Source of the DNA: Micromonospora lupini
GTDB taxonomy: Bacteria; Actinomycetota; Actinomycetes; Mycobacteriales; Micromonosporaceae
Length of the DNA: 64,000 bases
Direction of reading: 5' to 3'
NCBI RefSeq assembly: GCF_026342015.1
Contig: NZ_JAPENL010000002.1
Location: 501,001 to 565,000, forward strand
The notes under the pieces were generated by a model. That model made no database searches and was not told the origin of the DNA. It saw only the letters and a list, made by a program, of their open reading frames with translations. A program made the position numbers and the translations under genes. Position 1 is the first letter of the stretch, and each line of letters starts with the position of its first letter. Shown here in pieces: positions 29,182 through 37,822 of this stretch.

Positions 29182-30297
29182 CTAGCGCTCGCCGTCGTAG
29201 ACGCGCGGCACCCGCGTGCTGCCGAACCGGGTGACGATCTCGTAGTTGATCGTGCCGACCGCCTCGGCCCAGTCGTCGGCCGTCGGCTCGCCGTCGGCGC
29301 CGCTGCCGAACAGGGTCGCCACGTCGCCGTCGGCCACCGGGTCGTCGCCACAGTCGATCACGAACTGGTCCATGCAGACGCGCCCGGAGATCGTCCTCCG
29401 CGCGCCGGCGAGCTGCACCGGCCCGCTGTTGGACGCGTGCCGGGGCACACCGTCGGCGTACCCGAGGGGCACCACGGCGAGGTTCGCGTCGGACTCGGTC
29501 GTGTAGGTGTGCCCGTAGGAGACGCCGGTGCCGGCGGGCACCCGCTTGGTGAGCATCACCCGGGCCCGCGCCGTCATCGCCGGCCGCAGCCCGTACGTCT
29601 CGCCTGCCACCGGGGACAGACCGTAGATGGCCAGCCCGGGTCGGACCAGGTCGAAGTGGGTGTCCGGGCGGGTCAGGGTGGCCGCCGAGTTGGCCAGGTG
29701 CCGCCAGCGGGGGCGCAGCCCGGCCCGCTCGACCATGGCCAGGCCCTCGTGGAAGACGGCGAGCTGCCGGTCGGTGGTCGGGTGGCCGGGCATGTCCGCG
29801 TACACGAAGTGGCTCCACACACCGACCACCTCGACCAGGCCGTCGGCCTGCGCCTTGGCGGCGGCGTCGAGCAGCGCCGGCCAGTCGGCGACTGTGGCGC
29901 CGCCCCGGGACAGCCCGGTGTCGATCTTCAGGTGCAGCCGGGCGGGGCGCTCGGCACGCCGGCTCGCCTCGACCATCTCGTCCAGTTGCGCAAGGCTCGC
30001 GGCGGCGAGGTCCACCCCGGCGCTGACGCCCTCGTGCAGCGGCAGCCCCGGCGCGAGCAGCCACGCCAGCACGGGCGCGGTGATCCCGGCCCGGCGCAGC
30101 GTGAGCGCCTCGTCGAGGGTGCAGACACCGAGCCAGTCGGCCCCCGCGTCAAGTGCCGCGCGGGCGGCCGGGAGCATCCCGTGGCCGTACCCGTCGCCCT
30201 TGACCACCGCCATCAGCTCGGCGGTGGTGCCGGAGCGGAGCCGGCTCACGTTCTCGCGGATGGCGTCAAGATCGACGCGTACCTCGGCCTGCCACAT
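29182..30297 (-). CDS. alr: Alanine racemase
   Basis: A 371-residue PLP enzyme interconverting L- and D-alanine for peptidoglycan. The PLP lysine is in AVVKGDGYGHG (Lys33) and the second catalytic base is the Tyr of GVSYGHTY (about residue 260). DTGLSRGG and RPGLAIYGL are family signatures. Start ATG 30297 gives MWQAEVRVDLDAI, the usual beginning. Upstream lies nnr, 90 bases away. Confidence 0.96.
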   Translation of the reverse strand: MWQAEVRVDLDAIRENVSRLRSGTTAELMAVVKGDGYGHGMLPAARAALDAGADWLGVCTLDEALTLRRAGITAPVLAWLLAPGLPLHEGVSAGVDLAAASLAQLDEMVEASRRAERPARLHLKIDTGLSRGGATVADWPALLDAAAKAQADGLVEVVGVWSHFVYADMPGHPTTDRQLAVFHEGLAMVERAGLRPRWRHLANSAATLTRPDTHFDLVRPGLAIYGLSPVAGETYGLRPAMTARARVMLTKRVPAGTGVSYGHTYTTESDANLAVVPLGYADGVPRHASNSGPVQLAGARRTISGRVCMDQFVIDCGDDPVADGDVATLFGSGADGEPTADDWAEAVGTINYEIVTRFGSTRVPRVYDGER

Positions 30298-30387
30298 GCG
30301 CCCAGCCTACTTTCCACCCCGACGACCGTGGGCGGCGACGCACGGCCCGCCTCGGCGGACCGGCCAGGCGCCCCTGAGCAGGAACAA

Positions 30388-31857
30388 TCAACCCAGCCGG
30401 GCGATGACCGGACGCAGCGCGGTCGCCACGTCGGGCGCGGTCACCGGGCCGCCGCGGGCCGCCTCCCGACCGGCCAACCCGTGCAGGTACGCGGCCGAGG
30501 CCGCCGCCCGGTCCGCCGGCACCCCGGCAGCCAGGAGCGAGCCGAGCAGCCCGGCCAGCACGTCGCCGGTGCCACCGGTGGCCAGCGCCGGGGAGCCGGT
30601 CGGGTTGACGTACGCCCGGCCGTCTGGCGTGCCGATCACCGTGCGGTCCCCCTTGAGCAGCACCACCGCGTTCATCCAGGCGGCCAGTCGCAGCGCGGCC
30701 CCGACCCGGTCGGCGCCGGGCTCCTCCCCGCACAACCGGGTGAACTCCCGGTCGTGCGGGGTGACCACGATCGGCGCGTCCCGGCCGCGCAGCCGGTCGG
30801 CGAGTGAGCCGTCCACCAGCAGGGTCAGCGCGTCCGCGTCGAGCACCACAGGCACCGGGGCGGCGAGGACGGCCCGCAGCTCGGCCGCCGCGTCGTCGCC
30901 CGTGCCCAGCCCCGAGCCGCACACCCAGGCCTGCACCCGACCGGCGTCGCCGACCCGCCCGGTGGTGATCACCGAGGGGTGCTGGTGCAGCACCTCGGCC
31001 CGCGCGCCACCGGCGTAGCGGACCAGACCCGTCGGCCCGGCGAGCGCGCCGCCGACGGAGAGCACCGCGGCGCCCGGGTACGTCGCCGAGCCGGTCGCCA
31101 CCCCGACCACGCCCCGGGTGTACTTCTCCGACGCCGCGCCCAGCTCCGGCCACCACTGCTCGAGGTCGGACCACTCGGTGACCCACAGCGCGGGAGTGCC
31201 CCGCAGCCAGGGCCGCAGCCCGATGTCGACAAGCTCCACCTGCCCGGCCAGGACGGCCGCCGGCCCGACCACCAGGGCGGGCTTCAACGCGCCGAAGGCC
31301 ACCGTCACGTCGGCGCGGACCGCCGTGGGCCGGCCGGACGCGGCAAGCGGCACGTGCCCGGTGTCCACCGCCACCCCGCTCGGCACGTCCACGGCCAGCA
31401 CCGTGGCCCGACCGCCGTCGCGCCCGCGCAGCTCGTCGAGGCGCTCGACCAGCTCGTCGGCGCTCGCCCGGAGCCCGCCCGTACCACCGATCCCGACGAT
31501 GCCGTCGACGACCAGGTCGACGGGACCGGTCGGGCGGTCGACCAGCCTGCCACCGGCGGCGCGAAGCGCGGCCAGGCCCGCGGCGTGCGCCCGCCCCGGG
31601 GTGAGCAGCAGGGCGGACACCTCGACGCCCCGGCGGGCCAGCCGTTCCCCGGCGTAGAGGGCGTCGCCGCCGTTGTCGCCGGAGCCGACGAGCAGCAGCA
31701 CCCGGGCGCCGTACACCCCGCCCCGCTCGGCGAGCAGCAGGGCGGCCCGGCGGGCCAAGCCGGCGGCGGCCCGCTGCATCAGCGTGCCCTCCGGCAGTGT
31801 GCCCTTCAGCCCCGCCTCGGCCGCCCGTACGTCGGCTGCCCGCCACACCGCTCTCAT
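30388..31857 (-). CDS. nnr: Bifunctional NAD(P)H-hydrate repair enzyme (epimerase and ADP/ATP-dependent dehydratase)
   Basis: A 489-residue fusion. The N-terminal YjeF_N domain (about 1-210, with LLLVGSGDNGGDALYAG and LAVDVPSGV) epimerises damaged NAD(P)HX; the C-terminal carbohydrate-kinase-like domain (about 225-489, with CGSGLG, VLDADAL and PALATGGTGDVLAG) dehydrates it back to NAD(P)H. ATG 31857 (MRAVWRAADVRAAE) fits the family start; an ATG five codons earlier (31872) is the alternative. It lies between acpS and alr on the minus strand. Confidence 0.94.
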   Translation of the reverse strand: MRAVWRAADVRAAEAGLKGTLPEGTLMQRAAAGLARRAALLLAERGGVYGARVLLLVGSGDNGGDALYAGERLARRGVEVSALLLTPGRAHAAGLAALRAAGGRLVDRPTGPVDLVVDGIVGIGGTGGLRASADELVERLDELRGRDGGRATVLAVDVPSGVAVDTGHVPLAASGRPTAVRADVTVAFGALKPALVVGPAAVLAGQVELVDIGLRPWLRGTPALWVTEWSDLEQWWPELGAASEKYTRGVVGVATGSATYPGAAVLSVGGALAGPTGLVRYAGGARAEVLHQHPSVITTGRVGDAGRVQAWVCGSGLGTGDDAAAELRAVLAAPVPVVLDADALTLLVDGSLADRLRGRDAPIVVTPHDREFTRLCGEEPGADRVGAALRLAAWMNAVVLLKGDRTVIGTPDGRAYVNPTGSPALATGGTGDVLAGLLGSLLAAGVPADRAAASAAYLHGLAGREAARGGPVTAPDVATALRPVIARLG

Positions 31858-31911
31858 GTCACCGTGCCCCATTCCGCTCGCGGGTGGGCCGCCACGGCCA
31901 CCCGGCCGACG

Positions 31912-32280
31912 TCACCGTTCCGCGACCACCATCGCCGACGCGATCCCGCCGTCGTGCGACAGCGAGAGATGCCAGTGGTTGATCCCACGCGTGACGGCCG
32001 CCGCCGCGACGCTGCCCGAGACGGTCAGCCAGGGCCGGCCGGTCGGATCGGGCACGATCTCGCAGTCGTGCCAGCTCAGTCCGGCCGGGGCGCCGAGCGC
32101 CTTGGCGACGGCCTCCTTCGCGGCGAACCGGGCGGCGAGCGACTCGGGCGAGCGTGGCGTGCCCGCGCGGGTGGCCCGCTCGGCCGCGGTGAAGAGCCGG
32201 TCGGCGAGCAGCGGCGTCCGCGCCAGGGACCGGGTGAACCGGTCCACCAGGACGACGTCGATGCCGACAGCGACGATCAC
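31912..32280 (-). CDS. acpS: Holo-[acyl-carrier-protein] synthase
   Basis: A 122-residue phosphopantetheinyl transferase that activates acyl carrier protein. The two Mg-binding motifs are visible: VGIDVV (Asp8) and [12 protein letters not shown] (Glu56), and the C-terminus [15 protein letters not shown] is characteristic. GTG 32280 gives the exact family start ([10 protein letters not shown]). First gene of the minus-strand group acpS-nnr-alr-hydrolase-tsaE; divergent from the ESX-like pair. Confidence 0.95.
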   Translation of the reverse strand: MIVAVGIDVVLVDRFTRSLARTPLLADRLFTAAERATRAGTPRSPESLAARFAAKEAVAKALGAPAGLSWHDCEIVPDPTGRPWLTVSGSVAAAAVTRGINHWHLSLSHDGGIASAMVVAER

Positions 32281-32455
32281 CAGACCACCCTACCGGCGGC
32301 GGAGGCCGCAGATTAGCCGTCGGGCCCGCCGTGGGCAACGCCTGTGGACACACCGGGGTACGGCCGCAGCCGGTGCGTCCACAGGGCACTCCGGCACGGC
32401 CCGGCGCTGCCTAGCGTCAGCGCGTGGAATGCCGATCGTGCACGGGGGTGGGGTC

Positions 32456-32752
32456 ATGACCGAGGAGCCGTTCGCCGTCCGACCGCAGGAGCTGCGCGCC
32501 GTGGCCGGTGCGCTCGACGACGAGGCGTACCTGTTGGCGTGGGGCCTGGCGAGGGTTACCGGGCTGCTGGTGCCGGTGCCCGGTTGGCGGGCCGCCACGG
32601 CTCTGGCCGGGCTCGAGTCGGCCACGCACGAGTGGTTCTGCCGGCTGGGGGCGGCCGTGGCGGCAACCGCCGGTGGGGTCCGGGCGGCTGCTGAGGCGTA
32701 CGAGACGGTGGACGACCGGGCTGCCGGCCGGTTCGCCGTCCTGCCCCGGTGA
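32456..32752 (+). CDS. Small ESX/type VII-like helical protein
   Basis: A 98-residue Ala-rich helical protein. The layout (VRPQELRAVAGALDDEA, a central WRAATALAGLESA and a C-terminal GGVRAAAEAYETVDDRAA) resembles the ESX secretion-associated EspC/DUF2580 group, including the C-terminal A-x-x-Y-x-x-x-D/E pattern near its end (AAEAYETVDD). It overlaps the next gene by 4 bases (GTGA). Function is inferred: a partner of the downstream hydrolase, perhaps exported with it. Confidence 0.7.
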   Translation: MTEEPFAVRPQELRAVAGALDDEAYLLAWGLARVTGLLVPVPGWRAATALAGLESATHEWFCRLGAAVAATAGGVRAAAEAYETVDDRAAGRFAVLPR

Positions 32753-34506
32753 GCGGCGTCGGCTACCGGCAGCTCTGGGCCGCCGATCCGGGCGGCTGGC
32801 GGACGGCCGGGGCGGCCTGGGCCGGCTTGACAGGTCCGGTCGAACGACACGCCGGCGAGCTGGCCGGTTCCGCCGGGCGGTTGCGAGGCGCCTGGTCGGG
32901 CGCGGCCGCGGTGGCGGTGGACGCTCGGCTGGCCGGCCTGCGGGGCGAGGTGTCCTCGGTGACGCCCGCGCTGATCGAGGCCGATCAGGTGCTGTCCGAG
33001 CTGGCCGGCCAGCTGGTGGTGGCGAAGGCGCGGCTCGCCGAGGCGGTCGCCCGGGCCGACGCGGCCGGCCTGGTGGTGGACCGGTCCGGCGCTGTGCACG
33101 TCGATCCGGCTCATCCCCAAGCGGCCGGCGCGGGTGCGGCCGGCACGGGTGCGGCCGGCGCGGGTGCGGCCGGCACGGGTGCGGCCGGCACGGGTGCGGC
33201 CGGCACGGGTGCGGCCGGCACGGGTGCGGCCGGCACGGGTGCGGCCGGAACGGGTGTGGCTGCGGCCGGGAGGGCAGCGGCGGCGGGAGCCGGCGTGGCG
33301 GCGGCGGAGGCGGCGGCCGGGGTGGCGGCGGCGCTCCATGGCGCGCTGGAGCTGGCCGACGCGGCGGACCGGCTGGCCACCGACCGGTTGGACGAGCTGG
33401 CCCGGGCCGCCGGCACCGGTTGGGCGTCCCCACCGCCGCCGGGCCGACCGGTCTCCGGGGCGACACCGGCGCTGGTGCGCGCCTGGTGGTCCGGGTTGAC
33501 CCCGGCGCAGCGACGGTGGCTGGTCGGGCACGAGTCGGCCCTCGTCGGCGGCCTGGACGGGGTGCCGGTGGCCGCCCGTGACCAGGCCAACCGTCTGCGG
33601 CTCGGTGCGCGGCGTGCGGAGTTGCTGGCCGAGCGTCGACGGTTGCTGGCCCAGGTGCCGCCGGGGCCGCTCGCGTCGCTGCGGCTGCGGGGGGTGGCGG
33701 CGCGGCTGGCGGGCCTGGACGCGCTCGCCGAGCGCCTGACGGCCGGGGAGCCGCGGGCGTACCTGCTGGGGCTGGACCCGGCCGGTGAGGGTCGGGTGGT
33801 GGTCGCGCTCGGCGATCCGGACCACGCCGACCGGGTGCTGACGTACGTGCCGGGTATGACCGCCGGGCTGGACGACGCATCCGGCGAGCTGGGTCGGGCG
33901 GCCCGGGTGCTGGAGCGCTGCGCCACGCTCGCGCCGGGTGAGCGCAGCGCGGCAGTGCTGTGGCTGGACTACGACGCACCGGACTTCCTGACCGAGGCGG
34001 CGTCGGCCGGCCAGGCCCGGGACGCCGGCCCGGCGCTGCACCGGTTCCAGGAGGGTCTGCGCGCCACCCACGAGGGGCCGCCGGCGAGGCAGACCGTGCT
34101 CGGGCACAGCTACGGGTCGCTGGTGGTGGGCGTCGCCGCCCGGGAGCACGGGCTGGCGGCCGACGCGCTGATGTTCGTCGGCTCACCGGGGGTCGGTGCG
34201 GCACACGCCGCCGACCTTGGCGTGCCGGCCGGAGAGGTGTGGGCCGGCAGGGCTCCGGACGACGTGATCCGCCTGGCCAAGCCGGTGGACGAGCTGGGCC
34301 ACGGTGTCCTGCGCGGCGCCGCCCCGCTCGCCGCCGTGCTGGCCTGGCCGGATCGGACCGGCCACGAGCTGTGGTTCGGTCACGACCCGGCCGACTCCGG
34401 GTTCGGCGGCCGGGTGTTCCCCAGCGGTCGCGGCGGGCACAGCGGCTACTGGGAGCCGGGCAACCCGGCGCTGGACGGGATGGCCCGCGTGGTGCTGGGC
34501 CGCTGA
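32749..34506 (+). CDS. DUF1023 alpha/beta hydrolase with WXG100-like N-terminus
   Basis: A 585-residue protein. The N-terminal 120 residues are helical and WXG100-like (GAWSGAAAVAVDARLAGL supplies the WxG turn), followed by a low-complexity block of AAGTG pentapeptides (about 124-170), an Ala-rich helix, then a DUF1023 hydrolase domain (about 330-560). The nucleophile elbow is TVLGHSYGSLVVG. Such proteins are common in actinobacteria near small ESX-like partners, and their substrates are unknown. GTG 32749 overlaps the stop of the partner gene. It ends before a shared hairpin with glmS. Confidence 0.83.
   Translation: MSGVGYRQLWAADPGGWRTAGAAWAGLTGPVERHAGELAGSAGRLRGAWSGAAAVAVDARLAGLRGEVSSVTPALIEADQVLSELAGQLVVAKARLAEAVARADAAGLVVDRSGAVHVDPAHPQAAGAGAAGTGAAGAGAAGTGAAGTGAAGTGAAGTGAAGTGAAGTGVAAAGRAAAAGAGVAAAEAAAGVAAALHGALELADAADRLATDRLDELARAAGTGWASPPPPGRPVSGATPALVRAWWSGLTPAQRRWLVGHESALVGGLDGVPVAARDQANRLRLGARRAELLAERRRLLAQVPPGPLASLRLRGVAARLAGLDALAERLTAGEPRAYLLGLDPAGEGRVVVALGDPDHADRVLTYVPGMTAGLDDASGELGRAARVLERCATLAPGERSAAVLWLDYDAPDFLTEAASAGQARDAGPALHRFQEGLRATHEGPPARQTVLGHSYGSLVVGVAAREHGLAADALMFVGSPGVGAAHAADLGVPAGEVWAGRAPDDVIRLAKPVDELGHGVLRGAAPLAAVLAWPDRTGHELWFGHDPADSGFGGRVFPSGRGGHSGYWEPGNPALDGMARVVLGR
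33121..33255 (+). repeat. Nine in-frame 15-bp repeats (AAG-A/T-G)
   Basis: Nine contiguous copies of GCGGCCGGCACGGGT with a G/A change at one position (a single A/C change in the last). They encode nine AAGTG or AAGAG pentapeptides inside the DUF1023 protein and form a flexible linker. Unit length is a multiple of three, so copy-number change keeps the frame. Confidence 0.92.
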
Positions 34507-34512
34507 CGGCGG

Positions 34513-34546
34513 GGCCCCGGGCACCGCGGGGCGGTGCGCCGGGGCC
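34513..34546. terminator. Bidirectional hairpin between DUF1023 gene and glmS
   Basis: An 8-bp outer stem (34513-34520 with 34539-34546) and a 6-bp inner stem (34521-34526 with 34532-34537), one bulged G, loop cgggg. It sits between two convergent stops. Confidence 0.7.
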
Positions 34547-34563
34547 TTGGACGTGGGCGACGA

Positions 34564-36477
34564 CTACTCGACCGTGACCGACTTGGCCAGGTTGCGGGGC
34601 TGGTCCACGTCGTGCCCCCGGGCGGCGGCGATCTCGGCGGCGAGCACCTGCAACGGCACCGTGGTGACAAGCGGCGCCAGCAGTGTCGGCGTACGCGGCA
34701 CGTAGATCAGGTGGTCGGCGTACCGGACGACTGCCTCGTCGCCCTCCTCCGCGATCACGATCGTCCGCGCGCCGCGCGCCCGGACCTCCTGGATGTTGGA
34801 GACCACCTTGTCGTGCAGCATCCCCCGGCCCACCGGCGACGGCACCACGCAGATCACCGGGGTGCCCTTGTCGATCAGGGCGATCGGGCCGTGCTTCAGC
34901 TCACCGGCGGCGAAGCCCTCGGCGTGCATGTACGCCAGCTCCTTCAGCTTCAGCGCGCCCTCCAGGGCCACCGGGTAGCCGACGTGGCGGCCGATGAACA
35001 GCACTGTGGGCTCGGACTTCAGCTCGCGGGCCAGCTCCCGGACGGGCTCGATACGGTCCAGCAGCTCGCGCAGCTTGCCCGGCATGTCCTGAAGCTGGGC
35101 CACGACCGCGCCGACCTCGTCGGCGAACTTGATCCCGCGGACCTGGGCCAGGTGCAGGCCGATCAGGTAGCAGGCGACGACCTGGGTGAGGAACGCCTTG
35201 GTGGAGGCGACGGCGATCTCCGGCCCGCCGTGGGTGTAGAGGACGGCGTCGGACTCGCGGGGGATGGTCGAGCCGTTGGTGTTGCAGACCGCCAGCACGC
35301 GGGCCTTCTGCTCCTTGGCGTGACGCAGGGCCATCAGGGTGTCCATCGTCTCGCCGGACTGCGAGATCACCACGATCAGCGTGGACCTGTCGAGCACCGG
35401 GTCGCGGTAGCGGAACTCGCTGGCCAGCTCCACCTCGCACGGGATCCGGGTCCAGTGCTCGATGGCGTACTTGGCGACCAGGCCGGCGTGGTACGCGGTG
35501 CCGCAGGCCACGATGAAGATCTTGTCGACGTCGCGCAGATCCTGGTCGCTGAGGCGGACCTCGTCCAGGGCGATCTCACCGGTCTCGGTGAGCCGGCCGA
35601 GCAGCGTGTCGGCGATGGCCTGCGGCTGCTCCTCGATCTCCTTGAGCATGAACCAGTCGTAGCCACCCTTCTCGGCGGCCGACGAGTCCCAGTCGATGTG
35701 GAAGTCCTTGCCGCTGGCGGGCTGACCGTCGAAGTCGGTGATCTCGATGCTGTCGCCGGTGATCAGGACGATCTGGTCCTGACCCAGCTCCACCGCCTCC
35801 CGGGTGTGCTCGATGAACGCGGCCACGTCGCTGGCCAGGTAGTTCTCCCCCTCGCCCCGGCCGACGACAAGCGGCGAGTTGCGCCGGGCGCCGACGACCG
35901 CGCCGGGCACCCCGGCGTCGACCGCGAGCAGGGTGAACGCGCCTTCCAGCCGCTGGCACACGACGCGCATGCCGGCGGCGAGCAGTTGCGGACCGTCCGG
36001 CTGGCCGGCGGCGCGCAGGTCGGCCAGCGCGGCGGACAGCAGGTGCGCGGCGCACTCGGTGTCGGTGTCGCTGGTGAACTGGACGCCGTCGGCCTCCAGC
36101 TCGGCGCGGAGCTTGGCGAAGTTCTCGATGATGCCGTTGTGGATCACCGCGACGCGGCCGTCGGGGGCCAGGTGCGGGTGGGCGTTTCGGTCGGTCGGCC
36201 CGCCGTGGGTGGCCCACCGGGTGTGCCCGATGCCTGTGGTGCCGTCACCGATGCCGATCGGGCTGGCCGCACAGGAGGTCGGGTCGTCGGCGGCGCGCTC
36301 GGAGAGCACCTTCTCCAGGTTGGCGAGCTTGCCGGCCTTCTTCTCGGTCAGCAGCTGGCCGTCGCAGACGATCGCGACGCCCGCCGAGTCGTAGCCCCGG
36401 TATTCCAGCCGCCGCAGCCCGTCGAGCACGATGCCCAGTGCGGGGCGCGCGCCCGCGTATCCCACGATTCCACACAT
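34564..36477 (-). CDS. glmS: Glutamine-fructose-6-phosphate aminotransferase (isomerising)
   Basis: A 637-residue enzyme making glucosamine-6-phosphate for peptidoglycan. The nucleophile Cys2 begins the glutaminase domain (MCGIVGYAGARPALGIVLDG in outline); GHTRWATHG and HNGIIENF follow. Two SIS isomerase domains fill the C-terminal half (VVISQSGETMDTL, about 360 to 370, and ELKHGPIALID), and the last residues KSVTVE are the conserved tail. The ATG at 36477 sets Cys at position 2, as required. I saw no glmS ribozyme in the 236 bases upstream, which contain nothing else I recognise. Confidence 0.97.
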   Translation of the reverse strand: MCGIVGYAGARPALGIVLDGLRRLEYRGYDSAGVAIVCDGQLLTEKKAGKLANLEKVLSERAADDPTSCAASPIGIGDGTTGIGHTRWATHGGPTDRNAHPHLAPDGRVAVIHNGIIENFAKLRAELEADGVQFTSDTDTECAAHLLSAALADLRAAGQPDGPQLLAAGMRVVCQRLEGAFTLLAVDAGVPGAVVGARRNSPLVVGRGEGENYLASDVAAFIEHTREAVELGQDQIVLITGDSIEITDFDGQPASGKDFHIDWDSSAAEKGGYDWFMLKEIEEQPQAIADTLLGRLTETGEIALDEVRLSDQDLRDVDKIFIVACGTAYHAGLVAKYAIEHWTRIPCEVELASEFRYRDPVLDRSTLIVVISQSGETMDTLMALRHAKEQKARVLAVCNTNGSTIPRESDAVLYTHGGPEIAVASTKAFLTQVVACYLIGLHLAQVRGIKFADEVGAVVAQLQDMPGKLRELLDRIEPVRELARELKSEPTVLFIGRHVGYPVALEGALKLKELAYMHAEGFAAGELKHGPIALIDKGTPVICVVPSPVGRGMLHDKVVSNIQEVRARGARTIVIAEEGDEAVVRYADHLIYVPRTPTLLAPLVTTVPLQVLAAEIAAARGHDVDQPRNLAKSVTVE

Positions 36478-36713
36478 GGCCCGCAGCCTAACCCAGTTTC
36501 GCTCAGCATGGGTGCTCGAAAGTCGGCTAAACAAGCACCGAATTTGAGCGATCGGTGGTGGGTAGGCGGCAATGGGACGAGTGTCACGGGCCCGCTCGCG
36601 GTGCCACCGACCCGACGGGGTTGCGGACGGCCAGCGGGTACGACAGTCTTCCGGCGGGTTCGGCGCGCTCCCCTGGCCCGTTGGCCCCATACCCACTCCC
36701 GCCCGGAGCAGCC

Positions 36714-37733
36714 ATGTCCGACGCGCCGCCGCCCGAGGCGTCCCCGACGCCACCCCCGGAGCCAACCCCGACGCCGCCGGATCCGACGGCGGGACCGCCG
36801 CCGTCCGACTGGTCCGCGCCGGGCTCCTTCCCGATGCCCGACCCGCTGGCGCCGAGCCAGCCCTGGGCACCCCCGTCGCCCTGGGCGCCCGGCCCGCCGT
36901 CCGCGCCGTGGGAGCCCGGCCCGCCGTCCGCGTCCTGGACGCCCGGAGCCCCGTCCGAGCCGTCGACGCCCGGCGCGACACCCCAGCCCGGGGCGACACC
37001 TCAGCCAGGGCCGCAGTCCACGTCTTGGACGCCCGATCCCACCGGCACCTCGTGGACGCCCCCCGGTTCGACAGCCTGGCCACCCCCGGGTCACCCGCCA
37101 CCGGGCTATCCCCCAGGGGGCTATCCCCCAGCGGGTTACCCGCCGCAGTATCTGTACCCCGGCTATCCGCAGGTCGGTGGCCGTCCTCCCGGCGGCAACG
37201 GTCGGGTGGTCGGGATCGTCGTCGGGGTGGTCGCGGCGCTCGTCCTCGCCGCCTGCGGCTGCTTCTGCGTGGGCGGGCCCCTGATCAGCCAACTGGTCCC
37301 GGATTCCGTCGCCGAGGACCCGTACGACAGCGACCCGTACGACGACGGCTGGCCGCCGACCGCCGCACCGGAGCCCACCGCGCCCACCGCGCCCACCGAC
37401 GCGGAGACCACCACGGCCGCGCCCACCAAGAAGCCGATCACGCGCCCGACGTCGGGACCGGCGCCGGTGACGGTGGTCTACGAGGTGTCCGGGGCGGGCG
37501 AGGCGGACATCGCGTACTTCGACGCGGAGAGCGATCTCATCCACGTCGACCGCGCGAAGCTGCCCTGGCGCACCACCATCCGGACCGACGGCCAGAGCCG
37601 GGTCATGGTGGAGGCCAGGTGGTCCGACTATCAGGAGCGACCGATCGACTGCACCGTCACGGTCACCGGCGTCGGCAAACCGGTCGTCAACAAGACTGCG
37701 GGGACCTGGGCGACGAGCTGCGAGCCCGAGTGA
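36714..37733 (+). CDS. Proline-rich membrane protein with MmpS-like extracellular domain
   Basis: A 339-residue protein: a cytoplasmic Pro/Trp/Gly-rich region (1-160, with repeats like WAPGPPSAPWEPGPPSASW), a membrane helix (about 166-190, VVGIVVGVVAALVLAACGCF), a Thr/Pro linker and a compact C-terminal beta domain (about 255-339) starting VTVVYEVSGAGEADIAYFD that resembles the MmpS transport-accessory family. In mycobacteria MmpS proteins help MmpL transporters; no MmpL gene is nearby. ATG 36714 has CGGAG upstream. Two cysteines (DCTVTV and ATSCEPE) could form a disulfide. Confidence 0.75.
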   Translation: MSDAPPPEASPTPPPEPTPTPPDPTAGPPPSDWSAPGSFPMPDPLAPSQPWAPPSPWAPGPPSAPWEPGPPSASWTPGAPSEPSTPGATPQPGATPQPGPQSTSWTPDPTGTSWTPPGSTAWPPPGHPPPGYPPGGYPPAGYPPQYLYPGYPQVGGRPPGGNGRVVGIVVGVVAALVLAACGCFCVGGPLISQLVPDSVAEDPYDSDPYDDGWPPTAAPEPTAPTAPTDAETTTAAPTKKPITRPTSGPAPVTVVYEVSGAGEADIAYFDAESDLIHVDRAKLPWRTTIRTDGQSRVMVEARWSDYQERPIDCTVTVTGVGKPVVNKTAGTWATSCEPE

Positions 37734-37739
37734 GGCTCG

Positions 37740-37786
37740 GGGCGTGTGTCGAAGCCTCGGTCGAGCCGGGGCCCTGACACACGCCC
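37740..37786 (+). terminator. Hairpin terminator after the MmpS-like gene
   Basis: An 11-bp perfect stem (37740-37750 with 37776-37786) encloses a 25-base loop that can form a small inner stem. It starts 7 bases after the stop and ends 37 bases before the next gene. Confidence 0.7.
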
Positions 37787-37822
37787 TAGGTTCGGCCGCC
37801 GGGTGCCCGTAGGCTGGCGCAG

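Noticed and set aside
36478..36713. A glmS ribozyme or riboswitch upstream of glmS
   Set aside because: I could not find the conserved core pairing; actinobacterial glmS genes usually lack it.
34534..37284. A 916-codon plus-strand frame over glmS
   Set aside because: Antisense to glmS, whose minus-strand product is an unambiguous full-length enzyme.
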